Notes: generated by a model from the letters alone, not told the origin. A stretch of 64,000 nt of DNA from Closterium sp. NIES-65 (GCA_948144175.1 CANXME010002062.1:372001-436000), one strand, 5' to 3'. Shown: positions 22,315 through 33,368, counted from the stretch's first letter. A program made the numbers and translations.

Positions 22315-22335
22315 GGGTCGAATCTCTTAATACCA
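22315..22335 (-). other. primer-binding site of gypsy G3
   Basis: TGGTATTAAGAGATTCGACCC-type sequence on minus, two bases inside the LTR end at 22338. Initiator-Met-like. Confidence 0.6.
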
Positions 22336-22337
22336 AA

Positions 22338-22693
22338 TGTTACTAGTGTAATTGAGTGAGGCAAGAGAAGATTGCACTATCAAAGCAAAACGATACCTTG
22401 AGGGGAAAAATGAGCGAAATGTTAAATATCGAACTAGAGTGGTAAAGGTAACGAACGAATTGTAGGGTACACAGCGGGCCTAGCGCTGAGGTTGGGAATT
22501 GTGGAGGTGGAGAACCGGAGCGCAGGTTACTAGCCGAGCCATGAGGTTGCGTCGCAACGTGAATAGTGGCGGGAACAGTAGTCGAGGCGAGTGTCGCGAG
22601 ATGGTAACATTTTACTGTTCGGTACTGTTGGCGTGAACAGTTGTGTACGTGGTAAGCAGGGGCACGAAGTAAGGAAAAGGAGCTTCCCTTACA
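22338..22693 (-). repeat. 5' LTR of K-family gypsy G3
   Basis: 356 bp; on minus TGTAAGGGAAGCTCC to TAGTAACA. Same family as 41482-41834 (plus) and 41992-42341 (minus), each of which follows a K-family chromodomain. Shared blocks include CGGGCCTAGCGC, GAGGTTGG.AATTGT and GTGAACAGTGGCGGGAACAG. Confidence 0.8.
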
Positions 22694-22749
22694 GGTGTAC
22701 AATACACGTTCTGAACTATAGCTGACGAGCCTACGCTACATCACATACA

Positions 22750-23176
22750 AACTTAGCCATCTTGACACATTATGGGTTGTAGGTGTTGTAGAAACAGATT
22801 GAGAGTGAAGTACATCCTTGCCCTATAACAAAAGAAACATGCACTAGTGAGTATGTATGCGAACAATTAGAGTTACACAAAATGTCGCATACAGTTGGGA
22901 CATGTGGACCGTCAGCGGTAGAAACATCGAGCAGCTTCATCGCCAAGGATTTGGTGGGAACAGATTCATAACTGCAATAAGGGAATGTACATATTAAAGT
23001 ACATGGCCAATAGGACTTTTCGTATTCCCTATATTTCCTATGTACATAAACCCATGTATGCTTTTGGTATACTTCTGTCATTGACGTTTACTCTGATATA
23101 AGGTCAATTTTGCTGCATTAACTTTGTGCGAACAGCCTGAGGAGATTTCGATACTGTCATACGTTTGATCATAACA
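22750..23176 (+). repeat. LTR of an F-family copia element (start uncertain)
   Basis: The end (ATCATAACA at 23176) is fixed by the primer site after it. It shares AAAGTACATGGCCA, GACTTTTCGTATTCC and a TATA/ATAAACCC.TGTAT promoter-like block with 33130-33350. No coding part follows, so this is a remnant. The true 5' end was not found. Confidence 0.6.
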
Positions 23177-23448
23177 TGGTACGAGAGCGACTCAGGAATT
23201 CTTCGCACTGCCACCTCCGAACATTTGGTGAAGTAAGGTGGTGTCCGGCACACGCTCGCACGTAAGGATGGTTGGAAGATCAGGAGGTCGGACAAATCTG
23301 ACGGCTGAAGCCCAACCTAATATGGTGGCAAACGCCGAGGCGACGATGACGATTGTAGAGAAACACTAGCAAAAAGTTAGAAACAGAAAGAGGGGTTGCA
23401 CCAGCAGCAGATAGGATACATATAGCAAACCCTAGTCTGGGCTGTAAT
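23177..23448 (+). other. primer site and leader of the F-family remnant
   Basis: TGGTACGAGAGCGACTCAGG at 23177 parallels the F element site TGGTATGAGAGCCATTCAGG at 33351. The following 270 bases match the F leader for about 80 bases (GGTGTCCGGCACACGCTC), then hold nothing recognisable. Confidence 0.55.
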
Positions 23449-23985
23449 TGTTGGTGCAACCCCACGGTTTGCACTCGGCTTGTTATCGGTGTGCGTGCAT
23501 GCGTGTGTGCATGGAATGGAATGAGGGCATGGAATAACATATCTTTCATGCTTATAATAGTGTGTGAATGTTGTAGTCATGATGTCGAATGTGTGTGTCG
23601 AGTCAATAGCAAGTTATCGCTAGTCGCGTGTTACGCGGTCGTTTGTGTCTCCCTGCGCGGTTCCTATTTTGTCGTGCGCGGTTTCTATTTTTGTCTTGTG
23701 TCGAACGTTCGGCATGTCGCAGGTGTGTGCAGCAGACCCATCAGCAGAGCCCTGGTGTCAATATTCAAGTGATCACGAAGCCCGCGAAAAGGGTACACCT
23801 AAAGATATTGAAGATTACATTACTTTGTGTAGTGTAACATTTCACTTGGTGTAGACCCTTGTGAAGGGTAGTTTCGAGACCCTTCGTGGTTGGGGAAAGT
23901 GTGGCACTGTTCCACACTACTGTACCTAAGCTCTTGGGGTTTGTAGGAGCTGGGAGTCATTCCCAACTCGTAACTCTTCCTAAGT
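23449..23985 (+). repeat. solo LTR of copia family H
   Basis: Starts TGTTGGTGCAACCCCACGG and runs in parallel with the reverse complement of the H LTR (about 60018-60598) up to AACTCTTCCTAA near 23983. No internal H sequence on either side, so probably formed by LTR-LTR recombination. The exact end is uncertain because the two copies diverge there. Confidence 0.72.
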
Positions 23986-23989
23986 TGTG

Positions 23990-24620
23990 TAAAACTATCG
24001 GCCAGGCGCGTCGTCAGGAAAGCCAAAGAAAACACAGCGAATTGTGCGATGAGAGAGCTTGCCCATGGTAGTACCGTAGACAAGGGCAAGCGAACCCCAG
24101 ACCCGAAACGCTGACACACTGCCAACCTCCCCCGTCTGACGCAGTATAGTGAGGTCCCTGGCTCGGGGACATGGGGCCAAAGGCTGAGTTGATGCGCGGT
24201 GTATCAGACCACAAACGGCCACAGAAAATGGGGACCAACTGCATGGATTATGGAGGTGCGAGCAACCTCCATGATCAAGCCAATGCGGTGCTCAACGATC
24301 CCAGTCTGGTGTGGAGAGGCCGGAAGCGTGAACGACTGGGTGATGCCCTCCTCAAGGAGACCGACAAAAAACTCACCTCCACGATCAAAGTGCAGACGAA
24401 GCATTGACAGGTCCTGGCGGAACCGTGCGCTTAGCTGGCAACAAATTGCGCGGTTCCAGAGGATCAAAACAACACAGACATCTCCCTTGTGCTGTACAGG
24501 AAACACCATGGTGTGGCGCGCGTAGTCGTCTATGACCAGTAAGAAGTAGCGCTCCCGACGCGGCCTAGAGACGGGGGCGGGGCCCTACACGTCCATGTGC
24601 AGCGTCCGCAGAGGAGCATC
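23990..24620 (-). pseudogene. copia I integrase
   Basis: Contains RERYFLLVIDDYARHTMVFPVQHKGD, LHFDRGGEFF (second Asp box, HSDRGGEF in relatives), SPHQTGIVEHRIGLIMEVARTS with the catalytic Glu, HFLWPFVV and the FGFPDDAPGR tail. Split among three frames. Confidence 0.78.
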
Positions 24621-24799
24621 GGTAGGAGGGAACGAGGAGTGGAGCTGCGTGCTTCCGCCCCTCGAATGCATGATGACGCAAGGGATGGGAGGAGTGAGGG
24701 CAGGGACCTCGGGAGTGCAAAGAATCACTACACAACTGGTGGGAGCTGGACACGGGAAATGCACGGGTTGTATGAGTGACCGTAGCGTTTGCTTGTGTT

Positions 24800-25640
24800 C
24801 TCTCTACGCACACATACACAAGGAGAAATGGCTAGAGTTTCACTAGCAAAATTTCACAACACTAGTTGCAACAAAGATGACAAGAATGACTACATCAAAA
24901 GCAAGTTTGCCTTGCTGCCAGCACGGCAGAAGAGGCACGGCTCCAGCATTGCAGAATGGAGGCTTGCTAACAGAGCAAGTTGGTGGCTTGCCAGCATCGC
25001 ACCAAGGCGGCTTGCCAACGCTGCACAAGAACGGTATGCCAACGATGCAACCGCATAGTAGCGCAGGTGCGCACCCACTTTGTAGGTGCGCGGCGACAGT
25101 CGAGCACGTTGTGCACTGTCGTGCACGTGCCGAGTCGGCCACGTGCGGATGGTTGCGCTTGAAGAGCCACGTTGACCTCGGGTTACCAGCCCACGACTGT
25201 CACGCACCCGCAGCACCGCGTTGCCTGGTTAACTTGGTCGACAAGGAAACCAGCAAGTAGCCGTCGACTTGTGCAGCCGGAGCCGCCAACAGTTGTACGT
25301 GCACGTCGACTACCCAGGTCAACGACCACAAGCCAAATTCACTAAGTCAGCCATGCTGCAGGTCGACGAACCCTTAATCGACCACCGTGGAGCTGTCCGC
25401 CGACTTTGCCAAGTCGGCCAGTCAAGGTGGCCGCCCTTCCCAGGTCGACGAGTCCGCTCGTCGACCACTAGTCAAAGTCAGCCGCCTGTTTTCTTGTTGG
25501 CGGCTTCCTAGTGGCCCCGTGCAAGTCGGCCAACTCCATCGACCAGCTCGCCTAAGCCGGCGTCCGCCACTGCAGTCAGTCGGCTGCACCTTTCCGCACA
25601 CTCGATAACAAAGTCGTCTTCGACCAAGCGAGGACGGGGC
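24800..25640 (-). repeat. GTCGAC-rich dispersed repeat Y2
   Basis: Interrupts the pre-integrase region of copia I. Rich in GTCGAC/GTCGACC and AAGTCGGCCA motifs, with direct repeats of a GCTTGCCAGCA/TGCCAACG type. The other copy (Y1, about 40445-41370) is in opposite orientation and shares TGTAGTCATT.TTGTCAT, GCAGTGCTGG and GTTGGCAAGTCG-like blocks. No ORF or LTR ends identified. Confidence 0.6.
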
Positions 25641-25649
25641 CAACTCCCG

Positions 25650-26200
25650 TTAACAGGGAGGCTAGAGACAAGGAGACGCGATGAAGCGGCATAGACGCTG
25701 CAGAGAGGGGTGACCAAGACGATGGTGCCAGAGGAGAGACGGGTGCGTGGGCAATTGACACGAGCAAGACAGAGCTACCTGACTGGATGCGGTTACCTGT
25801 GCAGACTCTGTGTGCAGTATGTACAGGCCAGACCTAGGCCTCGAGTGAACGTGGCAAGGTGGTCTCCAGTCACTGTGTCCAGTAGAGATTGCCACGAGCT
25901 CGCCTCCAGTAGTGGTGGTAGTGACCAACATATCCTGGAGGAAAGAGGTACTCACCAAGTTTCTAGCGAACGAGGGGAGGTGGAGACCTGTGAGGGAGCC
26001 GAGGGGGTTGCTGGACCCGGTAGAACGCTGGAGCCGCTTGCAACGACTGCGCTAGAGGAGGGGTCGGCTAGAGTGACAGGGACGGGTGCTGCGAGCAGTA
26101 TGACAGTGGTGCAGTCACAGAAAAAGCAGCGGACATTGGTGCCGGAAAACAGCGTGAAGGTGTGGAAAGCCGCTGCAGGAACTGCACCTGAGCTAGCAAA
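25650..26200 (-). pseudogene. copia I protease and pre-integrase fragments
   Basis: LPTHPSLLWHHRLGHPSLQRL is the GAG-pre-integrase box. Upstream minus-strand pieces correspond to the protease: VFFSVTAL-like start, then VTLADP/GPVLP-type stretches, all frame-broken. No intact catalytic DSGAS could be read. Confidence 0.6.
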
Positions 26201-26216
26201 CTCACAAGCACCTACA

Positions 26217-26741
26217 CTAGCCTCCTCGACACACGCTAGCGACGACAGGTGTTGCTGCTCCTAGAACAACGGACGTCGCCGCTGCTTGCTTCTGCTGCTG
26301 CTGGCCACCCCCAAAACCTTCACCCCCACACGCTAGCGACGACTGGTCGGAGAGGAGAAATGACAACGCAGGATGGCCTAGGGTGGCAGGAGAGAAGGAG
26401 GAGCAGTGCCTAACCATAACGTCGTAGAAAGTTTGGGCCGACGTCACCTTGCGAAAGTGGGCCCTCTGGCGGAACGACATGTGAGCGCGATCAGCAACCT
26501 GGGCAACAGCATCACGTGCCATCTACCGTGTGCAGGCAGTGCGGTCTGCCTGGTACCGCCACTGGATGTCCTCTCCACCGTTAGCAGCAGGCTCAGTTGA
26601 AGTCGTGGGGGCTTGAAGAGGCCCCGACGTGTCGTCGAACACGGAGATGCCATAAAAAATGAAACGCTGGAGATGCAGGTGCAAGCACTCTAGCCATGAC
26701 TCATATTCTGCATCAACTGCTAGTACAGGGATAGTGGCCAT
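26217..26741 (-). pseudogene. copia I gag
   Basis: Starts MATIPVLAVDAEYESWLECLHLHLQRF at 26741, comparable with MASPSVLTFDAKGRAIDLEVWVDDLQLFLQ of copia C. A stop at 26523 separates it in frame from MARDAVAQVADRAHMSFRQRAHFRKV, which matches the HLPTSERAHFGQ region. Truncated afterwards. Confidence 0.7.
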
Positions 26742-26759
26742 GGCACGAGCTAGGTCAAG

Positions 26760-27560
26760 TGTCTTTACTAGGAAGTAGCTGCAGTTACATTGGCAGCAGC
26801 ATCAGGGGCGGCGGCTGCAACTGTAGGTGTAATGCGAGCGGCAGCAGCACCGGCTGCTGTAGTGGCTGTAGAGGCAGCGGCAGCAGCTATTGCGGCATTT
26901 GCTGCGGCTGCGGCAGCTGCAGCGGATGTAGCGGCAGCGGCAGCAGCTTGTAGCTGCAGTTGCGGCGGATGCGGCAGCTGTAGTGGCAGCTGCAGTGGCT
27001 GTAGTGGCAGATGCGGCAGCTGCGGCAGCTGGAGCAGCAGCTGCATGGCACGCACGCAGGGCTGTGGGTCGACGAGTCGCGCGTAGCGCTGGGAAGAGGG
27101 GCAGCGGGGCGCGCGTCGCGCAAGGCAGCTGCACGCAGGGCAGCTGGCGACGGGGCGCACGTCGAGCTGAGCAGCAGGGCAGCTGGGTAGCAGGAAGACG
27201 GAGCGCACGTCGCGCTGGTGAGCTGCGCGCTGGACATCGGCGGCAGGGCATTGTGCAAGGGCAGGCACGGCGCGCGGGGCAGCGTACTGGCTGGTGCGGC
27301 AGGGCGGCGCACATGGGCAGCTGCGTGTGGGGCAGTGCCAGCAGGGCAGCGTGCGCGGGCAGGAGCGGCGCGCGGGCCAGCGGCGTGTGAAGAGCGCGCG
27401 CGTGCGGAGGCTCGGCGCATGAGCAACAGCGCGCGGGGCAGCGCAAAGGGCGCGCGTAGGGCAGCGTGCGGGGCGGCGCGAACGACTCGCAAGGGACGGC
27501 GTGAAGGGCGAGTGCGGGGCAGTGATGGGCAGAGTATACGTGGGGCAGCTGCGCGTCGAA
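26760..27560 (-). repeat. low-complexity leader of copia I
   Basis: About 26770-27050 consists of GCAGCNGC-type triplet runs open in several frames on both strands. About 27050-27560 is a GCGCGCGGGCAGC-rich stretch. It occupies the place of the repeat-rich leader in copia C. The long apparent ORFs here are products of composition; I see no gene. Confidence 0.65.
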
Positions 27561-27686
27561 CATGCACAGGTAACTAGCGGTAGGTACAGAGCTAATTTAA
27601 GAAATAGGAAGAGCGGAATGATGTACATTAGCAAGAACGGGGTACAACTTCAAATTCTAACAAGCGTTGTACCCTATTCTCAAAAG

Positions 27687-27802
27687 TGATGCATAGCATC
27701 ATGACTAGCAGGTGGGAGATACAAATGCTAAACCTAGAAAGTATTGTACACTCTACAACCCTACTCACTATGGCCTATCAATATAATGTAGAACATTTGA
27801 CA
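27687..27802 (-). repeat. 5' LTR of copia I
   Basis: 116 bp; on minus TGTCAAATGTTCTAC to TATGCATCA. Similar in layout to the copia C LTR (AACCTAGAAA.TTGTAC, ATGGCCTA, TTTGACA). A primer site after it is not convincing. Confidence 0.68.
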
Positions 27803-27947
27803 CCAATATTGTGTACCCCGTTAAAGCCGAACAAGCAAGGTTATGCTGTGACAGATTTCATCATTAGATTATGAGCCCTTGTACTTGGCACGCACACCGG
27901 TACTGGCCAAGCTCCATCAGTACAAATCACTGTCTTATGGTTCCAAG

Positions 27948-30900
27948 TCATGACGTCTTATACTTGGCGAGCTCCTTCTGTGTCTCATCTAGCTTCTGTC
28001 GCAGCTCCTTCACCTCCTGTTCCAGCTCCACCAATCGTGTTGCAACAAGTGGCACCGGCCGGGGAACGTAAGGTGTGATGAGGTGTTTCCCAAAAGATTT
28101 GAGGGCGTCCACTCCTCGCACCTGGTGGGGATGAGGTGAGGTGAGGTGAGGAATACGCAAAGGTGGAAAGGTATGCGGTTAGGACGTTCTTGCGGTGGGA
28201 TCCTAGCAAGTCCACTCCTTGCAGGTGGCGCGTGCAGCATGGGTGGAGAGTGGTTTCTGAGACATCGCAAACAACACATTCAGCTTGAGGATGTACAGTC
28301 TCTGGGGTTTTAAACATGGAAAGATATGAGTGTGCTTTATTACTCACAAATGTGCACACACCCACACACAGAAATGCACTCATGCAAGCACATGCTGGCA
28401 CACGCACACACAGACGCACACACATATCCATACACTTCCTGTGTTCCCCTTTACCCACGCAAATGCTCGGACAAAAACATGCCCCCACCCCCCCACCTCC
28501 TCCTCCAGCAGTGGTAACCGCGTGATGTTGAAGTCCTCATACAGCTCGTTGAATTGATCCAAGTACTTCTGCTGCATCTTCACCCGCGCTGCCAGCAGCT
28601 TCGACTCCCCGGCTGTGTGGGAGAAAGAGAACAACGGGGGGCGGAGGGAACAGGGGAAATCGGGCTTTGAGTGGCTCTCCACACAGCTCGCTGAATTGGC
28701 CGCTTCATTTGCCTGCTGGTATGACTCCCCGTCTGATGGTAGAGAGAGAAAATGCGGAGGAAAAGAGGGGAATGATGAGGGGAATCTTATATACATGAGT
28801 TGACGCCTCATACGGCTCGTTGAATTGTTCTACCTACTTCTGCTGCTAGCAGCTTCGCCTTCCCAGCTTTGAGGAATAAACAAGAGGAGGGGGATGGGAA
28901 AGGGGGGGGGATGGGAAAGGGAGGGGAGGAAGGGGAGCTAGTGGGTTTTGAGTTGAAAGCCGCATTGAAAACCTATTTTTGGGACATCTCAAAATCTTTG
29001 TTCTCAACCTGCGGTTGCATTAGCCCATGCACCAGCTGAGTTACCTGGTGACTATGGAATCAGGTCAAGAGTTCCCCTCCACCTCTAACTGCAATTGAGA
29101 TCTATATAGTCTCCCCCCCCCTTGAGTTCCCCTTCCCCCTGGAACAGCACTTGGGTTGATCAAGATTCCGTGAGTGTCGATCTCAAACCGCTCTGAACCG
29201 CTCTTGCAGCAGTCTGAGAAACGAGGTGCAAGCCAACTCACCTTCCTCCTTGAACAGCACTGGTTAATGACAATGTCGTGAGTGTCCATCTCAAACAGTG
29301 CTGCCACCAAGGTTACCTGATGACTACTGTAACCACTCAGATCTTCCGTTCTCAACCTGCAGCGCAGCTCACCTTCCTCCTGGAAGAGCACTTGGTTGAT
29401 GACGATGTTGTGCGTGTCGATCTCAAAGCGCGCGAGCTCCTGCACGAGGCGCTCTGTCTCGTAGAGAGAGAGGAACTCGGGGATGCACACACACACGAAC
29501 GTGGTCATGTCCTGGTGGGTGGGGACGCACAGGGCAACGATACGACTACATGCTCAAACGCCAGCTAATGCACTGGCTTTTTTATCTTGTGCAGAAGAGA
29601 GGAACTCGGGGATGCACATACACACGAACGTGGTCATGTCCTGGTGGGTGGGGAGGCACAGGGCAACGATACGACTACACGCTCAAACGCCAGCTAATGC
29701 ACTGGCTTTTTGATCTTGTGCAGAAGAGAGGAACTCGGGGATGCACACACACGAACGTGGTCATGTCCTGGTGGGACGGGGACACAGGGAGAGAGAGATT
29801 TGAAACTCGTGTGGATACACAACACACACAAGCACATGAATGTGGATATGGCTGCAGACCGGGGGAAGAGTAGGAAGAGGAGGACGAGAAGGAAGAGCAG
29901 GGGGAGAAAGATTTGACTTGCATTTACCAACGTTGTTTCACAGGGTCTTGCTGCATGCTGACTTGCATTCACTCGTGTTCATACGCAGGGGCTTTGAACT
30001 GCATGTTTGCCAGCGTGTTGACTTGCGTTGACTCGAATGGTGCATGTTGACTGGCGTTGACTCACAGGGTCTTTGAACTGCATGTTGACCTTCTCAACCA
30101 CGCTCTTCATGCTCTCCAGCTTCGACGTCACCACGTCCTCCCCTAGCTCCTCGCCCACCCCCATCATCCGTGTCACCTGGGCGAGGAGAGGGATGCATGC
30201 ACAATCATGCATGCACAGATTGTGATACCAAGATGAGAGCACAAGAATGTCACCACGTCTCCCCTTGCACCTCGCCTACACCCACCATGCGCGCCACGTG
30301 GAGGGAGAAAGCGGGGAAAGCACTTACATGCGCACGCATGCGCATACAGACAGATACATGGGAGCAGCAAGCATACAGACAGATACATGGGAGCAGCAAG
30401 CATGGTACAAAGACCAGCGAGAGAGTGAGACATGGAGGGCGTTACTCCGTCCTCCCCTAGCTGCTCGCCCACCCCTCCCATCATCCGCAACACCTGGGGA
30501 GAGGGATGCACATACATGCACACCACACACATGCGCCATGAGTTTTGGCAAGCCCCTTCTTGAGCACGGGGGGAACTGCAGCAGCCACCTGGCCACAGCA
30601 TCACACATCTAAACACCTCATTATCGCACTCCACACCAGCCCACAGATTAACAGACCTCATCACCGCTCTGAATACCTCATCACACCTGGTCCATCATCC
30701 CGCCAAACTTGCTCTTGAGCGCCACAAGCCCCTTCACAAGAGTGGAGGGGAGCTGCAGCAGCCACAGAATCACAGACCTGCTCACCGCACAAATTGTCTC
30801 ATCACCGCACTCAACACCTCGACACCGCACTACACACCTGGCCCATCATCCAGCCAAACTTGCTCTTGAGCGCCATGAGCTTGTCCAGCCCCTTCTCGAG

Positions 30901-32469
30901 AGTGGTTCGGAACTGCACCAGCCACGGAATCACAGACCTGATCACTGCACAAGTTGTCTCATCACCGCATTCAACACCTCGTCACCGCACTACACACCTG
31001 GTCCATCATCCCGCCAAACTTGTTTTTGAGCGCCATGAGCTTGCCGAGCCCCTTCTCGAGAGTGGAGGGGAACTGCAGCAGGCGCAGGGTGTGGCCCGTG
31101 GGGGCCGTGTCAAACACGATGCAGCTGTAGTCCATCGTCTGCACCAGCCTGAGGGATGAGAGGGCGGTGGGGAGCGGGGCCAAAGGGGGGAAGAGTTGAT
31201 TCATCCAGTGGTCCAAAGCTCCTGGGTGTTGTGTCAAGCACAATGCAGCCATAGCTCATTGTTTGCACGAGCCTGAGGGATGGGGCGGTGGCAGGGGAAG
31301 AAGGAAGAAGTGATGCCAAGTCAGCAGCCCATCAATCAAAGGACACAAGGCACATAGGGACCGAGTTGAATGCTCTGCAGCAGTCAACTGTGGTCTGGTC
31401 CGGTCAGATTCAGCCTAATCTGGTCCGGTCCAGTCTGGTTGGGTCTGGTCCAGTCCGGTCTGGTCTGGTCTGGTCCGCTCCGGTCCGGTCCAGTGTGGTC
31501 TGGTCCGGCCTGGTCTGGTCTGGTCCGGACTGGTCTGATCTGGTCTAATTTGGTCCAATTGTTCTGGTCTGGTCTGGTCTGGTCTGGTCCGGTCCGGTCT
31601 GGTCTGGTCTGGTCTGGTCTGGTCTGGTCTGGTCTGGTCTGGTCTGGTCTGGTCTGGTATGATCGCCGGGTCTATCCTATCACGGGCCCCCCTTACTTGA
31701 TCATCTCGCCGAAGCTCATGGCCTCGTCAATCCCAGGAATAGCGCCTGCCAACTCCGACACGCTCCCCATGCCGCTGCCCGCCAGCAGCCCGCTCAGCCC
31801 CCCCGCTGGCCCCCCTGCGCCGCCCAGCCCGGTTGACTGCGCCAGTTGCCCCGCCATCTGGTCGAAATCGTCCGTCTCGACCGTCGGATCCACCTCCTGT
31901 TGACGGATGAACGGCCAGGGTGAAGACAATTGAGGAATAGGAGTCGGGTTGAGTAGCTCTCGCACACTCGGCACACCTTGGAATTACCAAGACCATGAGC
32001 TTTAGTCAATAATTCGCACACGCACATGCACAAACTGTGTGTGTATCTACTGTGCGCTAAGCGGCCAACTGTGCGAAAGGGCGCTACTCGTCCGGGCGTC
32101 CTATGGCGCGCTACGCGTCGTACCATCATGGCACGAGGGTTCGAGAAGCCGTTGACTGTAAGTGGCTTTCTAGAACAAAAACGACTCGAATCGCGGTAGT
32201 ACCATGGCGTAGAGGTTCGAGAAGCCATTAACGAGAGTCGGCGTGCGGGTGAACTTCTGCCGAAACGCGTCGCTAAGATTGTGCGCGGGATCCGTGGAGA
32301 TTATAAGAACCTTCTCGCGAACCGCCGCTAATAGCACCGCCAAGCAGCTACTACACGTCGTCTTGCCAACGCCGCCTTTCCCGCCAACGAATATCCACTT
32401 TAAAGACGTCTGGTCTAGGATATTCTGAAGCGTTGGCGCCAATCCGTCTGCGTCTGCGTCTCCTGCCAT
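27948..32469 (-). CDS. GET3: GET3/ArsA-type ATPase (tail-anchored protein targeting), seven exons
   Basis: Cytosolic ATPase that receives tail-anchored membrane proteins and delivers them to the ER receptor. Exons by splice-site reading: 32469-32203, 31896-31697, 31148-30998, 30176-30066, 29511-29373, 28612-28497, 28121-27948. All introns are GT-AG and phases join cleanly to 1158 nt, 385 aa. P-loop KGGVGKTT at residues 31-38; switch [11 protein letters not shown] with Asp60; switch [12 protein letters not shown] at about 169-178; [53 protein letters not shown]. The start has ACATGG context. It is longer than the roughly 350 aa usual for the family because of a Gly-rich insertion at about 98-130. 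The CxxC zinc pair of fungal/animal Get3 is absent ([17 protein letters not shown]). It is the only intact host gene here, hemmed in by transposons. Confidence 0.95.
28122..32202 (-). repeat. exon-edge duplicates inside GET3 introns
   Basis: Intron segments resemble neighbouring exon ends plus splice sites. Exon 1 end: 32111-32162. Exon 3 start: 31232-31291. Exon 3 end: 30831-30925 and 30681-30763. Exon 4 start: 30243-30306 and 30445-30500. Exon 4 end: about 29937-29960 and 29985-30010. Exon 5 start: 29598-29650 and 29730-29775. Exon 5 end: 29238-29300 and 29128-29200. Exon 6: 28676-28733 and 28806-28873. Exon 7 start: 28206-28232. Their reading frames are mostly broken, so they are not extra exons of the main protein. 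Confidence 0.85.
31385..31660. repeat. pentanucleotide (TGGTC)n tract in GET3 intron 2
   Basis: Imperfect then nearly perfect GGTCT/GGTCC repeats, purest at about 31563-31660. Expansion-prone microsatellite within intron 2. Confidence 0.9.
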
Positions 32470-32640
32470 GTCAGACGATCACAAAGCAATCCCAGGAGTG
32501 GCCTTCACGACTCGTACCAGAAAAATTCTGAACGCACTTGGTACATACAGAAAAGTGTGGATCTGCTGAAAACCGCCAGCGTTTAGCGCAGCTCACCACA
32601 CGATACGAGTATTTGATGTAACCACAATACTACACTTTTT
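32470..32640 (-). promoter_or_regulatory. probable GET3 upstream region
   Basis: Only about 170 bases separate the GET3 start codon from an LTR-like segment. No clear TATA box was seen within it. A CTATATAGC block at about 32724 lies in the LTR-like segment; its role is unknown. Confidence 0.3.
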
Positions 32641-32913
32641 GTGAGTTGTAAACTAGAGTGCGCGGAATAACGGATAACGAGGTCGTGACTCAACGAACTG
32701 TGAATACAATGAAATGCATGCGTCTATATAGCGGGTCAACCTAGCTAGGCGGGAACCTCGGGAATACTAGGTTGGGTGCAGGTTGGGCAAAGGAAAGCCG
32801 AAGGCGACGCGGGGTTGCTTCGGCAGCAAGTAAACCGGCCGAACATGGACTTTCGATAGTCGGGGTTGTACGCGGTTGAGTAAACCCCAGTAAGGAAAAG
32901 GTTTTTTCCTTAC
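32639..32913. repeat. diverged LTR-like segment upstream of GET3
   Basis: The end (CAGTAAGGAAAAGG..TTCCTTACA) resembles the K-family LTR end at 22660-22693. The remainder is too diverged to align by eye. Could be a remnant K LTR. Confidence 0.35.
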
Positions 32914-33049
32914 ACTATGTTACGATATGGAATAGTTGGAATTAACATTCATGAGTAACGAATCCTCAACGCGAAGATGACTATAGCGAGGACGAAAGAC
33001 CAAGCGACAAGACAGTTACAAGCAAAAAGATATTGAAGTGCAAAGCGCG

Positions 33050-33350
33050 GGAAATGTTCAAACGATTACCGGACCGCGTACAGTTACCGAACCGCACGGT
33101 TGCGATGCTGCATCTAGATTAGCCCTAAGGGGAATGTACCCCCTCAAAGTACATGGCCAGCTATGACTTTTCGTATTCCACTGTATTCCTATATAAACCC
33201 CTGTATCCGCATTGTTATAGTCACTTCTGTTGAGATTCAAATCTCCTTCTACTGACAGAGTCCGTACCCGACATTACCTAGCAATCTTCCGCTGCTACAC
33301 TCCGTGCGATCAACCTGAGACGATCCTATAAGACGGTTCAGATTGTATCA
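33050..33350 (+). repeat. LTR end of copia F
   Basis: Shares GTACATGGCCAGCTATGAC and the promoter-like CTATATAAACCCCTGTATCC block with the remnant at 22970-23176. Ends GATTGTATCA, directly followed by the primer site. The LTR start is not resolved. Confidence 0.6.
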
Positions 33351-33368
33351 TGGTATGAGAGCCATTCA
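33351..33368 (+). other. primer-binding site of copia F
   Basis: TGGTATGAGAGCCATTCA, initiator-Met-like, immediately after the LTR. Confidence 0.68.

Larger units (their letters stand above)
23990..27802 (-). mobile_element. Ty1/copia element I, 3'-truncated
   Basis: Minus strand: LTR (27687-27802), long low-complexity leader, gag, protease, pre-integrase region split by repeat Y2, and integrase to about 23990, where it stops at the solo LTR. RT, RNase H and the 3' LTR are absent. Same broad family as B, C and E but more diverged. Confidence 0.8.

Noticed and set aside
26768-27634. Long overlapping frames on both strands in the copia I leader
   Set aside because: Produced by GC-rich triplet and hexamer repeats; open in nearly every frame, no conserved motif.
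31697-31896. Alternative reading through exon 2 into intron 2 of GET3
   Set aside because: The frame meets TAA directly after AAG at the donor; splicing at AA/GTAAGG restores Lys with the G of exon 3 and continues the family sequence.
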